Notes under the pieces: model-generated
What the model saw: the letters and a program-made list of their open reading frames with translations, nothing else
The model's database searches: none
Told to the model about the DNA's origin: nothing
From: an uncultured Clostridia bacterium
GTDB lineage: Bacteria; Bacillota; Clostridia; Christensenellales; CAG-917
Assembly (NCBI GenBank): GCA_947589395.1
Contig: CANQAA010000003.1
Coordinates: 1 to 44,986 of the forward strand
Length of the DNA stretch: 44,986 nucleotides
Reading direction: 5' to 3'
Shown here: positions 18,607 to 29,707 of the stretch, one piece after another
How positions within the stretch are numbered: the first letter of the stretch is position 1
Layout of the letters: every line of letters starts with the position of its first letter
Program-made: the position numbers and the translations under genes

Positions 18607-19002
18607 CTAATTATGCATTGGATTTTTGTAGCGTTTGCCGCAATTTGGACAGACGAGGGTGGGATCTTTTGTGACATCTATGGGTGCGCCGCACTCCGGG
18701 CACTCCACGACGTCGACTTGCGCGTCATTGCCCTGCCCTTCGTAGTTGTCGGAAAGCTGCATATATTTCGCCGCCTGACGGGCGCGTGCTTCGCGATTGA
18801 TCTCGGTCAGCTTCATGCCGTAAATAATGGTTCTTGCAAGCGCGCTTGCCAAAAGCCCTATCGAAAGGACGATAATTTCTACGCTATTCGAACGCCAATA
18901 GAAACGGCCTGCGGTGTAAATAATCAATGTCAAAGCGACCGCCATCCATATAACGCTCAACGCGAGCTTGAACCTAACTTTTTCCTTGTTATCGTTTTTC
19001 AT
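18607..19002 (-). CDS. Small membrane protein with C-terminal zinc ribbon
   Basis: IWMAVALTLIIYTAGRF..., VECPECGAPIDVTKDPTLVCPNCGKRYKNP. Confidence 0.65.
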   Translation of the reverse strand: MKNDNKEKVRFKLALSVIWMAVALTLIIYTAGRFYWRSNSVEIIVLSIGLLASALARTIIYGMKLTEINREARARQAAKYMQLSDNYEGQGNDAQVDVVECPECGAPIDVTKDPTLVCPNCGKRYKNPMHN

Positions 19003-19075
19003 AGTCCACCTGCCTTTTATATTTCGCACGATATATCATCGAACGAGATTTTGCCGTGCGCTCCTCACCCACAAA

Positions 19076-19423
19076 TCAGTTTGTTTTCTCGCCCTCTTCG
19101 TCGTCTTCGGGCACGAGACGGATGTAGCGCTTCGCCGCTTTTACGCTCTCAACTCGCGCAAGCTCTGAGATCTTCATGCCGTAGATAATGGTTCTTGCAA
19201 GCGCGCATCCGAATATTCCTATCGAGACGATTATCACGACCGCCATGACGTAAACGCCGTAAGGGTCGGTCGTTTTTATGGAATAGCCGCCAATGTTGAC
19301 CATATCGTAGTTTTTTTCTTCCATACAAGCTGAAAAAATGATCAAAGTCAAAGCGACCACCATCCAAATTATGCCGGAAAAGAGCTTGGTTTTGATTTTT
19401 TCTTTACTCTCATTCACTGTCAT
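19076..19423 (-). CDS. Small membrane protein, paralog of the 18607-19002 product without zinc ribbon
   Basis: IIWMVVALTLIIFSA...ALARTIIYGMKISELAR parallels ALARTIIYGMKLTEINR of neighbour. Confidence 0.65.
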   Translation of the reverse strand: MTVNESKEKIKTKLFSGIIWMVVALTLIIFSACMEEKNYDMVNIGGYSIKTTDPYGVYVMAVVIIVSIGIFGCALARTIIYGMKISELARVESVKAAKRYIRLVPEDDEEGEKTN

Positions 19424-19430
19424 GATCCAC

Positions 19431-19484
19431 CTACCTTTTTTATTATAATCGTACAATCTACCTTTTTTATTATAATCGTACAAT
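19431..19484. repeat. Perfect 27-bp direct tandem repeat (2 copies)
   Basis: CTACCTTTTTTATTATAATCGTACAAT at 19431-19457 and 19458-19484. Confidence 0.97.
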
Positions 19485-19497
19485 ATGCGATTGTCAA
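19469..19497 (-). promoter_or_regulatory. Fully consensus sigma-A promoter with palindromic spacer
   Basis: Minus strand TTGACA-ATCGCATATTGTACGAT-TATAAT, 17-bp spacer; AATCG-N9-CGATT inverted repeat spans the spacer. Confidence 0.85.
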
Positions 19498-19540
19498 GAC
19501 AGAAATCACCTTATATGCGATTATTGCAAGGGGTGATAAT

Positions 19541-19753
19541 ATGGAACTGAAAGACATTCAGCAAAGGTTAAGACAAGCGATAAAACAAAGCGGCTTGCAA
19601 CAAAATTACATTGCAAAGTGCGTGGGCGTGTCCGCTCAAACGGTGTCAAAGTATATGCGTGAGGATATCTTTCCCGCCCTCGATACGTTTGCAAAACTTT
19701 GCGCTCTCATAGACGTGTCCGCCGATTACATTTTGGGAATAAGCAAAAATTAA
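19541..19753 (+). CDS. XRE-family helix-turn-helix regulator (70 aa)
   Basis: LRQAIKQSGLQQNYIAKCVGVSAQTVSKYMREDIFPALDTFAKLCALIDVSADYILGI. Confidence 0.9.
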   Translation: MELKDIQQRLRQAIKQSGLQQNYIAKCVGVSAQTVSKYMREDIFPALDTFAKLCALIDVSADYILGISKN

Positions 19754-19856
19754 CGCGCAACTCGTTTTGCGATTTGCGCGCCGATTTCATTTTTAAGCAA
19801 TGTTTGTTTTAAAAGAGTTTTTGTAAACTCAAAATGCTCTCGCTTTGACGCAAAAC

Positions 19857-20540
19857 TTATTCGCCCGGCGAGACTTGATTTTCGGGCGAGGTTTGAATTT
19901 CGCAAGAAGCGCTTTTTTGCGCGGGCTTCTTCAGATTGCCAAGCCACTTGAGCGAGGGAATGACGAGCCCTCCGATGGAATTCCCCAAAATGATGAGCAC
20001 GATAAAAACCAACACTTTCCAAAATACGAGCCCTTTGATCGTGGCGGAAAAATAGAACATATCCGCGATGGAGTGCTCAAAGCCGCTCATGATGAAGGCG
20101 GGAATGCCGAGAATCACGCCAAGCGGGGACTTGTGATTTGCAAAGATGTCCACCGCGACGTAGATGAGCACGCCGCAGAAGACAGCGCGGATGAAGCTGC
20201 TGAGATACCCCTGCTCGAGCTTTGCCGTGCACACGCTAAGCGCCGCGTCGTGAAGCTGAGGTATGGCATATCCAAGCAGATATCCAACGACGAGCGACGC
20301 CACGCCGTTGCCCAAAAGCCCGAACACGAGCACGAGGATGTCGTCCTTAGAGTGCTTTTCAAAGAGCAGCCCTATCTTGCCCGTGTAAAGAGAATAGCCC
20401 TTCAGACACACAGTGAGCAGTCCTATCGTGAACAAAAAAGCGCCCACCGCCTTGTAGCCGTCCAAGCACATCAAAAACGCCGCGCCGCCGATCGAGATCA
20501 TCAAGCCCGCAAGCAGGCCGTCCACAAATTTTTTTATCAT
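19857..20540 (-). CDS. Formate/nitrite transporter (FNT) family channel
   Basis: [23 protein letters not shown]..., [54 protein letters not shown]. Confidence 0.88.
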   Translation of the reverse strand: MIKKFVDGLLAGLMISIGGAAFLMCLDGYKAVGAFLFTIGLLTVCLKGYSLYTGKIGLLFEKHSKDDILVLVFGLLGNGVASLVVGYLLGYAIPQLHDAALSVCTAKLEQGYLSSFIRAVFCGVLIYVAVDIFANHKSPLGVILGIPAFIMSGFEHSIADMFYFSATIKGLVFWKVLVFIVLIILGNSIGGLVIPSLKWLGNLKKPAQKSASCEIQTSPENQVSPGE

Positions 20541-21178
20541 TGTCCGTTTTCCTTTTGTTGTTCGAGCATGGCTTTGACCTTCATGAGTCTTGTGGTCGCC
20601 CCCCTCTCGTTTTCATCGAGTTTCATGGTGATATACTTTATGGTCTCCTCAAGCTGAGGGATCATGACGTACTCGAGCGCGTTGACCCTGCGGCGGTTTT
20701 TTTCTATCTCATCCGCAAGCAGATTGCAGGTTTTTTCGACTTCGGCGAGCTTCAAGAGCTTTGGGATCAGCTCGGAGAGCGACGCGATAGAGCCGTCCAG
20801 CTCCCCCGTCACGCTCGCAAAAGAATACGGATATTTCTCGTCTCCCACGATCGAGACGTCAAAGACGGGCACTTCCACGCTCATTTCGCTCTTCGACGAG
20901 GCTTTGAGCATGGCCCTCGTGCCCGGCATGGACACCGCCTCCTCGAGCGCGTCGTCCGACGACACGGCGCGGGCGAGCATAAAGGACTTCATCGCCGCCT
21001 TAAGCTCCACCTCCACCTCTTCTCTCAGTCGCCTGTTCTCTTTGACGTAAAGCATAAAGCGTCTGATCATTTCGTCAGATTTATCCTTCAACAGCTTGTG
21101 TCCGCGCACGGCGGTCCTCAGCCTGTTTTTGAGAAGCCTGAGCTCCATTCTTGTGGGATTGACGTTGAGCTTTGCCAT
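20537..21178 (-). CDS. atpD: V-type ATP synthase subunit D
   Basis: [68 protein letters not shown]. Confidence 0.95.
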   Translation of the reverse strand: MAKLNVNPTRMELRLLKNRLRTAVRGHKLLKDKSDEMIRRFMLYVKENRRLREEVEVELKAAMKSFMLARAVSSDDALEEAVSMPGTRAMLKASSKSEMSVEVPVFDVSIVGDEKYPYSFASVTGELDGSIASLSELIPKLLKLAEVEKTCNLLADEIEKNRRRVNALEYVMIPQLEETIKYITMKLDENERGATTRLMKVKAMLEQQKENGQ

Positions 21179-21179
21179 A

Positions 21180-22556
21180 TCAGTCCTTGTCTTTGTCGAG
21201 ATACTTTTCGAGATATTCGTCTCTTATCCTCTTGAGTTCTCCTCTTGGAAGCAGTCTCAAAAGTTTCCAGCCCAAATCAAGGGTCTCCTCGATGGAGCGG
21301 TTGACGTTGAAGCCCTGCGAGATATATTGTTTTTCAAACTCGTCCGCAAACGCCGCAAACTTTTTGTCCGTGTCCGTGAGCGCCGCGTCGCCGAGAATTG
21401 AGCTGAGCTCCTTTGCCTCCTTGCCCTGAGCGTACGCGCTGAAGAGCTGGTTCATCGTGTCCGCGTGATCCTCTCTCGTCTTGCCCTTGCCGATGCCCTT
21501 GTCCTTTAGACGACTGAGCGACGGCAAAACGTCGATCGGCGGCACGATCCCGCGTTTATATAGCTCTCTTGATATGATTATCTGCCCTTCCGTGATATAG
21601 CCGGTGAGGTCGGGGATAGGGTGAGTCTTGTCGTCTTCGGGCATCGTGAGGATGGGAATTTGCGTGATAGACCCTTTTTTGCCGACGATGCGCCCCGCCC
21701 TTTCGTACATGCTCGCAAGGTCGGTATACATATATCCGGGATAGCCGCGCCTGCCGGGAACTTCCTTTCTTGCGGCGGAAATTTCCCTCAAAGCCTCAGC
21801 GTAGTTGGTGATGTCGGTGGTGATGACGAGCACATGCATGTCCTTTTCAAACGCGAGATATTCCGCTGCGGTGAGCGCCATTCTCGGCGTGGAGACGCGC
21901 TCGACTGCGGGGTCGTTTGCGAGGTTTATAAACATGACCGCGCGCTCGATAGCTCCCGTCTTTCTGAAATCGTTGATGAAAAAGTCCGCTTCCTCAAAGG
22001 TTATGCCGACTGCCGCGAATACGACCGCAAACTTCTCGTTTGAACCCAAGACCTTTGCCTGTCTTGCGATCTGCGCCGCGAGTTCCGCATGAGGCATGCC
22101 CGACATGGAAAACACGGGGAGCTTTTGCCCTCTGACGAGGGTGTTGAGCCCGTCTATCGCGCTTATGCCCGTTTGAATGAACTCGTTTGGATAGTCGCGA
22201 GAGACGGGGTTGATGGGCTGACCGTTGATGTCAAGCCTCATTTCGGGAATGATCGGCGCGCCGCCGTCGCGCGGATTGCCCATGCCGTCAAAGACTCTGC
22301 CCAGCATATCCTCGCTGACGCCAAGCTCAATGCCGTGTCCCAAAAAGCGCGCTTTTGCGGACGTCATCTTGATGCCCTGCGACGGCTCGAAAAGCTGAAC
22401 GAGCGCCTTGTCGCGGTTGATCTCGAGCACTTTGCCGCTGCGGATCTCCTCGCCGCATCTTATCTCGACAAGCTCGTTGTACTTCACGCCCTCAACGCCC
22501 TCGACGAGCATGAGAGGTCCGACTATTTCCCTAACGGTGTTATATTCCTTCAGCAT
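21180..22556 (-). CDS. atpB: V-type ATP synthase subunit B
   Basis: [29 protein letters not shown]; full-length B subunit motifs. Confidence 0.97.
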   Translation of the reverse strand: MLKEYNTVREIVGPLMLVEGVEGVKYNELVEIRCGEEIRSGKVLEINRDKALVQLFEPSQGIKMTSAKARFLGHGIELGVSEDMLGRVFDGMGNPRDGGAPIIPEMRLDINGQPINPVSRDYPNEFIQTGISAIDGLNTLVRGQKLPVFSMSGMPHAELAAQIARQAKVLGSNEKFAVVFAAVGITFEEADFFINDFRKTGAIERAVMFINLANDPAVERVSTPRMALTAAEYLAFEKDMHVLVITTDITNYAEALREISAARKEVPGRRGYPGYMYTDLASMYERAGRIVGKKGSITQIPILTMPEDDKTHPIPDLTGYITEGQIIISRELYKRGIVPPIDVLPSLSRLKDKGIGKGKTREDHADTMNQLFSAYAQGKEAKELSSILGDAALTDTDKKFAAFADEFEKQYISQGFNVNRSIEETLDLGWKLLRLLPRGELKRIRDEYLEKYLDKDKD

Positions 22557-24322
22557 CAGATCTGTCCTCCTTCGCTAAGCGCGGACATCTCGCTCTTGAT
22601 TTGTTTTTTGAGTTCCTCAAACTTGTCCATTTCCTCTTCGGGGATATATTTCGCCCTGCCTATGCTCTCTCTCACCGGCAACTCGAGGATGTCCTCGATG
22701 TCGATGTTCTTTTCAAGCGCGTCCAACGCGAGATAGTGGAAAGTCATTATGCACGAGAGCATGTTCTCCTGCTTTTTGAGGGAGGAATATGTGTCCACCT
22801 CGTGGAAAGCGTTTTGATGCAGATAGTCTTCTCTTATCGACTTTGCGGTCTCCATCGTCAGCCTGTTCGAGGGGGAGAGCGCGTCCATGCCCACGAGGCG
22901 CACGATCTCGTTGAGTTGCGCCTCCTCTTGCAATATCTTCATGCACTCGGCGCGAAGTTTGAGCCACTCGTCGCCCATATTTTCGGCGTACCACTCCGAG
23001 AGCCTGTCCGCATAGAGGGAATAGCTCGTGAGCCAATCTATCGCCGGGAAATGACGCCTGTACGCAAGCGAAGCGCTAAGTCCCCAAAACACTTTGACTA
23101 TCCTCAAAGTCGCCTGAGACACGGGCTCGGAAAGGTCGCCGCCCGGAGGAGACACCGCGCCTATCGCCGTGATAGAACCCGTCTCGCCCTTTCCGCCAAG
23201 CACTTTGACGACGCCCGCGCGCTCATAAAACTCCGCAAGTCTCGAGCTGAGGTACGCGGGATAGCCCTCTTCGCCGGGCATCTCCTCGAGCCTGCCCGAC
23301 ATCTCTCTGAGTGCCTCCGCCCAACGCGAGGTGGAGTCCGCCATGATCGCGACGGAATATCCCATGTCGCGGAAATACTCCGCTATCGTGATGCCCGTGT
23401 AAATGGACGCCTCTCTTGCCGCAACGGGCATATCCGATGTGTTTGCGATGAGCACCGTGCGCTTCATGAGGGGCTGTCCGCTCTTTGGGTCGATGAGCGC
23501 GGGGAACTCGTTGAGCACGTCAGTCATTTCGTTGCCGCGCTCGCCGCAACCGATATACACGATTATGTCCGCGTCCGCCCACTTCGCAAGCTGATGCTGA
23601 ACGACGGTCTTGCCGCTTCCAAACGGTCCGGGAACTGCCGCGACGCCTCCGCGAGCAATGGGAAAGAGCGTGTCGATGACGCGTTGCCCCGTGACAAGAG
23701 GAGAGGACGGGGAGAGTTTTTCCGCGTAAGGTCTGCCCTTTCTGACAGGCCATTTTTGCAACATGCATACGTTTTTGTCGCCTTTTTCGGTCGAAATGAC
23801 GGCGATGGTCTCGTCAACCGTGAACGAGCCCCTTTTGATCTCCTTGACGACGCCCTTGACTCCGTAAGGGACCAATATCTTGTGTTCAATGAGCACGTTT
23901 TCCTGCACCGAGCCGAGCTTTGTGCCCGCTTCGACTGTCGCTCCCACGCTCACGCACGGGACGAACTCCCACTTTTTTTCGTGGTCGACGGCGGGCGCGT
24001 ATACGCCCCTCTCTATTCTGTCGCCCGCGATCTCTTTGAGCTTTGCAAGCGGACGCTGAATGCCGTCGTAGATGCCCTCGATAAGTCCGGGAGCGAGCTC
24101 GACCGAAAGCGGCTCTCCGAGCGAATACACTTCCTCGCCCGGACCGAGACCGCTGGTCTCCTCATAAACCTGAATTGACGCTTTGTCGCCTCTCAGCTCG
24201 ATGATCTCGCCGATCAACCTCTTTGCGCTGACCTGCACGACGTCGTACATCTTGCAGTTCGCCATGCCCTCAGCCACGATCAAAGGACCGGATACCTTAA
24301 CAATTCTGCCTGTTTCCATCAT
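22556..24322 (-). CDS. atpA: V-type ATP synthase subunit A (catalytic)
   Basis: Walker [36 protein letters not shown]; 588 aa. Confidence 0.98.
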   Translation of the reverse strand: MMETGRIVKVSGPLIVAEGMANCKMYDVVQVSAKRLIGEIIELRGDKASIQVYEETSGLGPGEEVYSLGEPLSVELAPGLIEGIYDGIQRPLAKLKEIAGDRIERGVYAPAVDHEKKWEFVPCVSVGATVEAGTKLGSVQENVLIEHKILVPYGVKGVVKEIKRGSFTVDETIAVISTEKGDKNVCMLQKWPVRKGRPYAEKLSPSSPLVTGQRVIDTLFPIARGGVAAVPGPFGSGKTVVQHQLAKWADADIIVYIGCGERGNEMTDVLNEFPALIDPKSGQPLMKRTVLIANTSDMPVAAREASIYTGITIAEYFRDMGYSVAIMADSTSRWAEALREMSGRLEEMPGEEGYPAYLSSRLAEFYERAGVVKVLGGKGETGSITAIGAVSPPGGDLSEPVSQATLRIVKVFWGLSASLAYRRHFPAIDWLTSYSLYADRLSEWYAENMGDEWLKLRAECMKILQEEAQLNEIVRLVGMDALSPSNRLTMETAKSIREDYLHQNAFHEVDTYSSLKKQENMLSCIMTFHYLALDALEKNIDIEDILELPVRESIGRAKYIPEEEMDKFEELKKQIKSEMSALSEGGQI

Positions 24323-24654
24323 TTTTCCTCTTTGTCAACGAATATATCTGCGCCGATCGCCTTTTCTATATTCTCTTTTATCAATTTCATTCCAAGTCCC
24401 GTGCCGCCGTCCGCTGCGGGAATGGGCACTATCACGGGATAGGGACGGGAGCGATATCTCTTTATATACGCGTCCGCCCAAAGCGCCACCTGCTCGGTGA
24501 CGAAAATGACCGAATACGTCCTCGCAAGCGCGTGCACGGTGTTTGCCGCCTCGACCTCGTCGCTCACGGCGTATACGTCCACTCCGACCGCCTTGAAAGC
24601 AAGCACGGAATCTTTATCCCCGACGACGGCGATCAACCCTTCACGCATAGACAT
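24319..24654 (-). CDS. atpF: V-type ATP synthase subunit F
   Basis: [23 protein letters not shown]...[11 protein letters not shown]; position between A and C. Confidence 0.92.
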   Translation of the reverse strand: MSMREGLIAVVGDKDSVLAFKAVGVDVYAVSDEVEAANTVHALARTYSVIFVTEQVALWADAYIKRYRSRPYPVIVPIPAADGGTGLGMKLIKENIEKAIGADIFVDKEEK

Positions 24655-25594
24655 CTCTCAACCTTTCCCTTATAAGTTCGCTCTCGACGCCGTTTTTCAC
24701 GCCCGCCACGATGACCTTTGCAACTTTCAGCTCCGCCACCTTCGACATATAATACGCGACGATGGGCGCGACCTCGAAGAGCTCGTTTTTCATGCCCTTC
24801 CAATAGGCGAAAAGCGCGTTGTCGCAAGCTGTCTCAAAAGCGGCTATATTGCCCGAATCGAGGGTTTTTAGCGCCTCTTCTTCAAGTTCAAACCCCTTTA
24901 TGCGCTCTTTGAGCTTTTCGTCGCTCTCGCCGTACGCGTCGTCGAGTTTGAGCCTTCCGCCCTCGATATAGCCCTCGTGATAAAAGTTCGCCGAAAGAGC
25001 GAGCCTTTTGCATCTCAAAAACGAATCGAGGTTGACAAAGTCGACGTTTCTCACGAGATACTCCCTCATCAACTTGTCTTTTTTCTTCAGCCTCGAAAAG
25101 CAGTACGCATACATCGCCTTGTCCATGAGCGAGTCGATAAGATGCGGACTGCACTTGCCATCTTCGGCATTCTTTCTCAAAAATTTTATGGGATCTCCAA
25201 AGCCGCTCAGCACTTTATCCGGCTCGTCGGACTCTATCGCGCAAACGAGCTCGTCCGCCTTGAATATCCCCTCGACGGCGATCTCGGGATAGGGCTTTGA
25301 AGAGAGCTTCGCCTTCAAAAGTTTTTTGATGTTCACGAGGTCGAACTTCAGCAAAATGAGCGCGTCGAGCGCGCCGCCCACGTTGAACTCGTCCAAAAAC
25401 TCCCGCTGCTTTTTTTCCTCCGTCACGAACATCTTCTCAAACCCTTCTTCCAAAGAAAAGCCCATATCGGCAAGCGCATGCTCGAGCGCGTCGAGGTTTT
25501 TGCACTCCAAAAGCCTCTGCGCGGACTGAGCAGACATTAGCTTTGCCTCCATAGACTTGATTCTTGCATTGTTGAAGACGAACTCTGACGACAT
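24641..25594 (-). CDS. atpC: V-type ATP synthase subunit C
   Basis: AC39-like FVFNNARIKSMEAKLMS..., operon position. Confidence 0.88.
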   Translation of the reverse strand: MSSEFVFNNARIKSMEAKLMSAQSAQRLLECKNLDALEHALADMGFSLEEGFEKMFVTEEKKQREFLDEFNVGGALDALILLKFDLVNIKKLLKAKLSSKPYPEIAVEGIFKADELVCAIESDEPDKVLSGFGDPIKFLRKNAEDGKCSPHLIDSLMDKAMYAYCFSRLKKKDKLMREYLVRNVDFVNLDSFLRCKRLALSANFYHEGYIEGGRLKLDDAYGESDEKLKERIKGFELEEEALKTLDSGNIAAFETACDNALFAYWKGMKNELFEVAPIVAYYMSKVAELKVAKVIVAGVKNGVESELIRERLRDVYA

Positions 25595-26169
25595 CAGGCA
25601 AAAATTTCTCCCGCGATTTTTGTTTCGTACTCTTCTTTCAAGAGTTGCACCTCGACCTCGAAGGTGAGGTTTTTGTCGACTCCTCCGCCTCTTAGGATCA
25701 TTCCGCCCAAAAAGCTTTCCGCGTCCTCGCAGAGAGTCACTTTCACTCCCCTCTTTGCCGTCGCCCTGTCGACGGCGGCCTTTGTGAGAAGCGCCTTGCC
25801 CCTCTCGTTCAGCACAATTACGTCGCCGTCTTCGGCAAACTTGAGCATGCCGAGCAACAGCTTTTTCATTTGCGCGTCGGGAAGTTGCGTGAGCTTTTCA
25901 AGCGTTCTTGCAAAAATGGAGTCCAAAATTTCCTGCTTCTTTTTCAAAAGCAGTTTTCTTGCGTCAAGTTCCGCTACGGTCTTCGAGCGCGAAAGGATAT
26001 CCTCACTCTCAAGCGCGATCTCCGCTTGGGAGCGATAAAGGATATCTTTGCACTGCTCGGCGGCTTCGGATATGAGCCGCTCCGCTTCCCGATTCTGCTC
26101 CTCGAGGAAGCTGTCCGCCTTGAGCTTGGCGTCGTCAACGATCTTGTCGATTATGGCTTGTTTACTCAT
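25594..26169 (-). CDS. atpE: V-type ATP synthase subunit E
   Basis: Coiled N-terminus KIVDDAKLKADSFLEEQNREAERLISEA and operon position. Confidence 0.9.
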   Translation of the reverse strand: MSKQAIIDKIVDDAKLKADSFLEEQNREAERLISEAAEQCKDILYRSQAEIALESEDILSRSKTVAELDARKLLLKKKQEILDSIFARTLEKLTQLPDAQMKKLLLGMLKFAEDGDVIVLNERGKALLTKAAVDRATAKRGVKVTLCEDAESFLGGMILRGGGVDKNLTFEVEVQLLKEEYETKIAGEIFA

Positions 26170-26171
26170 AA

Positions 26172-26660
<489 letters not shown>

Positions 26661-26667
26661 TTACCTC

Positions 26668-28722
26668 CTAACTGAGATATGTATATTTTGTTTTCGTTCC
26701 GTAGGGCATGAACATGTGTCCGCCGCCCTCGTAAAACTTTCCGTAAAATTCGATGTATTGCAACCTGCAATTGTGCACATACGCGCCAAGCGTGGATATG
26801 GCTATGTTGAAGACGTGCCCCACGATGAATATCGGAACGCAAATCACATACCCTATCGCCGTGAACGCGCCGCCCGCAGGCAACAAGCCTATGACCACTT
26901 GGCAGATCTGATTCACGACGAGCGCAACGACGCTGCCGGACAGTCCCAACCCGAACAGTCTCGCGTACGAGAGGATGTCGGAGAGTATGTTCATGCCGTC
27001 GTACAGCTTTCCGAATCCGCCGAAAAATCCCATTATCTTTTTTGCGCCCTTCTTGCCGCGCATGTTGGATATCGGGATCAAAATCGCGCCCACCGCAGCG
27101 ATCGCAATGCCCAAAAACTTCACCCATGTCGCTTTTTTGAGGAAAATGAGCCCGATCGCAAGGATGATTATACCGGCAAAGACGAGATACCAAGTGCCAA
27201 CTTCGCTCAAGGCGTCAAGCACTCTCTTCTTTCTTATCAAGTTGATCGCGTTGAGCAACATTCCGACCACTATGTGCACGAAGCCTATGCCAAACGAGAT
27301 GCCGAGCAAGATGAGAGGTCCGTTGCCCTCGAGGGGATTGATGAGCCTTATCGCGCTCAAAACGCCGTCAAGGTGCAGCCACTTCATTATGTTGCCGTCA
27401 AATTGCAAGCCGAACCAGCCGCCGAATATCGCGCCCCAGATGACCGTGCTCAGCCCTCCCATCGCGATGACGAGAAGAAGTCTGCCCTTGCCCGGCACGG
27501 GTTTTTTGATTTTGTACAGGATCAACCCGCCGAGCGCCAGAAGTATGCCGTACGCGGCGTCCGCGATCATCATGCCGAACATCAAAAAGTAGAAGAACGA
27601 CATCACGGGGTTGGGGTCGAGGTCCACGCCGTACTTTGGCACGCTATAAAGATTTGTGACGTCCTGATACGGCTCGACGATCTTGCTGTTTTTGACAAGA
27701 CTCGGCACTATCTCGCCCTCTTTCGGTTCTTCGAACTCATAGACGAGATGTTCGGACACTCCGTCGAGCGTCTCCTTGAGCTTGTCCTCGAAGTCCTTTG
27801 GATACCACGCCTCCATAACGAAAGCCAGGTCCGTCGTCGCAAACTTGTCCGTTGACGAAAGCGCGTCAAGCTCTATCATATAGTAGTCGTAAAGGAGTTT
27901 GAGATCGCGAATGAGCGGTTGCTTGACGAGCGCGCGGGTGAGGAGCTGTTCGTATTCGAAGTCGAGTTTTTTGAGCTCGCAAAAAAGCCTCTCTTCCTCC
28001 TGCTTGGGGGTGAGGTTTGAAACAATATTTATCCTTGTCGCGTCAAAGCCCTGCAACGCGCTCAAAACGTCCGCCGCCGCGTCCTTGTGCGCAACGAGCA
28101 CGAATGCTTGAATGCTTCCGGACTCTTTGAGAACATACTCGGATAGCTCGCATCCGTCGAGATATGCCTTCATCTCGGCGCTCCTGTTTGATGGAACGCT
28201 GCCGATGACCGTGACGGTCTTGACTGTGTCCGAATAGAAAGAATACGGCTCTCTCAAAAAGCCGTAGAGGTCGTGAAGCTCCCTTTGCGCTTTGATATTT
28301 TGTTTTTCCTTTTCAATTTCCTTGAAGCGGCGGTCGATGTCCTCGAGATCCGCCACGTTCGCCATGAGCTCGACCTCTTTTGTGGAGATCAAAGAGAAGT
28401 CGTCGAATGACATTCTGTTGATCTGTCCGAGAGCCTCGCCCTTCAGCGGCGTATAGATGTAGGGATGCTCCGTCTTTTCGGTGCGTTTGGCGCGAATTTG
28501 CGCCTTTGACGCGACGTCCTTCAAAAATGAAAATGCAAAACGTATGCGAGAAAGCTCGAGGTTGATGTGCTCAACGTCCCGAGTGTGGTCGAGCCGCGCG
28601 GTGTTTTCTATCTCCCGCGTCCTTGCTATCTCGACGTTTTTTGTTTTGAGCAGTGCGTCGAACAGTTTTTGCCGCACACTGCGGTGCCCGATCAGCACCA
28701 GTTTTTTCATTTCGGCGATCAT
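26668..28722 (-). CDS. atpI: V-type ATP synthase subunit I
   Basis: MIAEMKKLVLIGHRSVRQKLFDALLKT..., FGMMIADAAYGILLALGG, SDILSYARLFGLGLSGSVVA. Confidence 0.95.
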   Translation of the reverse strand: MIAEMKKLVLIGHRSVRQKLFDALLKTKNVEIARTREIENTARLDHTRDVEHINLELSRIRFAFSFLKDVASKAQIRAKRTEKTEHPYIYTPLKGEALGQINRMSFDDFSLISTKEVELMANVADLEDIDRRFKEIEKEKQNIKAQRELHDLYGFLREPYSFYSDTVKTVTVIGSVPSNRSAEMKAYLDGCELSEYVLKESGSIQAFVLVAHKDAAADVLSALQGFDATRINIVSNLTPKQEEERLFCELKKLDFEYEQLLTRALVKQPLIRDLKLLYDYYMIELDALSSTDKFATTDLAFVMEAWYPKDFEDKLKETLDGVSEHLVYEFEEPKEGEIVPSLVKNSKIVEPYQDVTNLYSVPKYGVDLDPNPVMSFFYFLMFGMMIADAAYGILLALGGLILYKIKKPVPGKGRLLLVIAMGGLSTVIWGAIFGGWFGLQFDGNIMKWLHLDGVLSAIRLINPLEGNGPLILLGISFGIGFVHIVVGMLLNAINLIRKKRVLDALSEVGTWYLVFAGIIILAIGLIFLKKATWVKFLGIAIAAVGAILIPISNMRGKKGAKKIMGFFGGFGKLYDGMNILSDILSYARLFGLGLSGSVVALVVNQICQVVIGLLPAGGAFTAIGYVICVPIFIVGHVFNIAISTLGAYVHNCRLQYIEFYGKFYEGGGHMFMPYGTKTKYTYLS

Positions 28723-28725
28723 ATG

Positions 28726-29055
28726 TCAGCTATACTTTTCCAACAAAATTTCCACGAGTTTGTCTGCCGTCTCCTCTATCACGGAGTTTTTTTGTTCCGC
28801 GAGTTCGCTTGCCGCCTCCTCGCCCTTTTTGAGTATGACTTTTCTTCTTTCCGCCGCAAGGTCGTTTGCGTCTTTGAGCGCCTTTTTTCTGTCCGCTTTG
28901 ACGGATTCCTTTGTGAGGGCGAGCTGCCTTTGCGCTTCGGCTTCGGCGGACAAGACGGCGTTTTTGCCGTCCTGATACGCTTGCTTTTCAAGGTCGTCGG
29001 CAAGTTTTTCCGCTTCCCTTATATCCTTCAAAACGTCCTCAATCATGTTTTCCAT
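28726..29055 (-). CDS. V-type ATPase subunit G/H-like (peripheral stalk)
   Basis: Charged coiled-coil MENMIEDVLKDIREAEKLADDLEKQAYQDGKNAVLSAEAEAQRQL; first V-ATPase gene in operon. Confidence 0.8.
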   Translation of the reverse strand: MENMIEDVLKDIREAEKLADDLEKQAYQDGKNAVLSAEAEAQRQLALTKESVKADRKKALKDANDLAAERRKVILKKGEEAASELAEQKNSVIEETADKLVEILLEKYS

Positions 29056-29497
29056 ACATAGCCTCGATGTCGCTTATCTGATCTATGCGGCGCTGATGCC
29101 TGCCGCCCTCGAACTGCGCGTTATACCATATTTTCACAAGCTCTTTTGCATATTCGGGCGTTATCACCCTGCCGCCCAAAGCGATCATATTGGCGTCGTT
29201 GTGCCGCTTTGTCATCTCTGCCATAAATTCGTTTGTGACGACGGCGCATCTGACGCCCGGCACTTTGTTCGCGGCAATGGAAATGCCGATGCCCGTGCCG
29301 CACATCACCACGCCCAGATCGCACTGTCCGCTTGCGACAGCCTGAGCCGCTTTCAAACCGTATTCGGGATAATCCACCGAAACCTCCGCCCCGAAGCAAC
29401 CGAGATCGACCACTTCCGCGCCGAGTTCTTTCAATGCGGCTTCGACCGCTTCCTTCAAAACGTAACCGCCGTGATCGGCGCCTACAGCGACTTTCAT
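29039..29497 (-). CDS. rpiB: Ribose-5-phosphate isomerase B
   Basis: MKVAVGADHGGYVLKEAVEAAL..., CGTGIGISIAANKVPGVRCAVV, RHNDANMIALGGRVI. Confidence 0.95.
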   Translation of the reverse strand: MKVAVGADHGGYVLKEAVEAALKELGAEVVDLGCFGAEVSVDYPEYGLKAAQAVASGQCDLGVVMCGTGIGISIAANKVPGVRCAVVTNEFMAEMTKRHNDANMIALGGRVITPEYAKELVKIWYNAQFEGGRHQRRIDQISDIEAMYGKHD

Positions 29498-29649
29498 ACC
29501 CCCTCCGATATCCTTAATATTATACACCCATACTTTTAATTAAGCAACACATTTTTTTGCAGCCCTATATAACATTAGAATACAGTATATAAATATATGA
29601 TATAACAATATAAAACGGACTGAAGAACACATATTTTAAGACAAAAATC

Positions 29650-29675
29650 AAGCGCGGCAAAGTATTGCCGCGCTT
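29650..29675 (-). terminator. Rho-independent terminator of the giant gene
   Basis: AAGCGCGGCAA-AGTA-TTGCCGCGCTT, T-rich on minus strand. Confidence 0.85.
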
Positions 29676-29707
29676 GGATCGGAGTTGCATTTTGCATGTG
29701 AATTTTG

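Noticed and set aside
22601-24178. 525-aa plus-strand ORF
   Set aside because: Antisense to V-ATPase subunit A; Arg/His-rich shadow translation.
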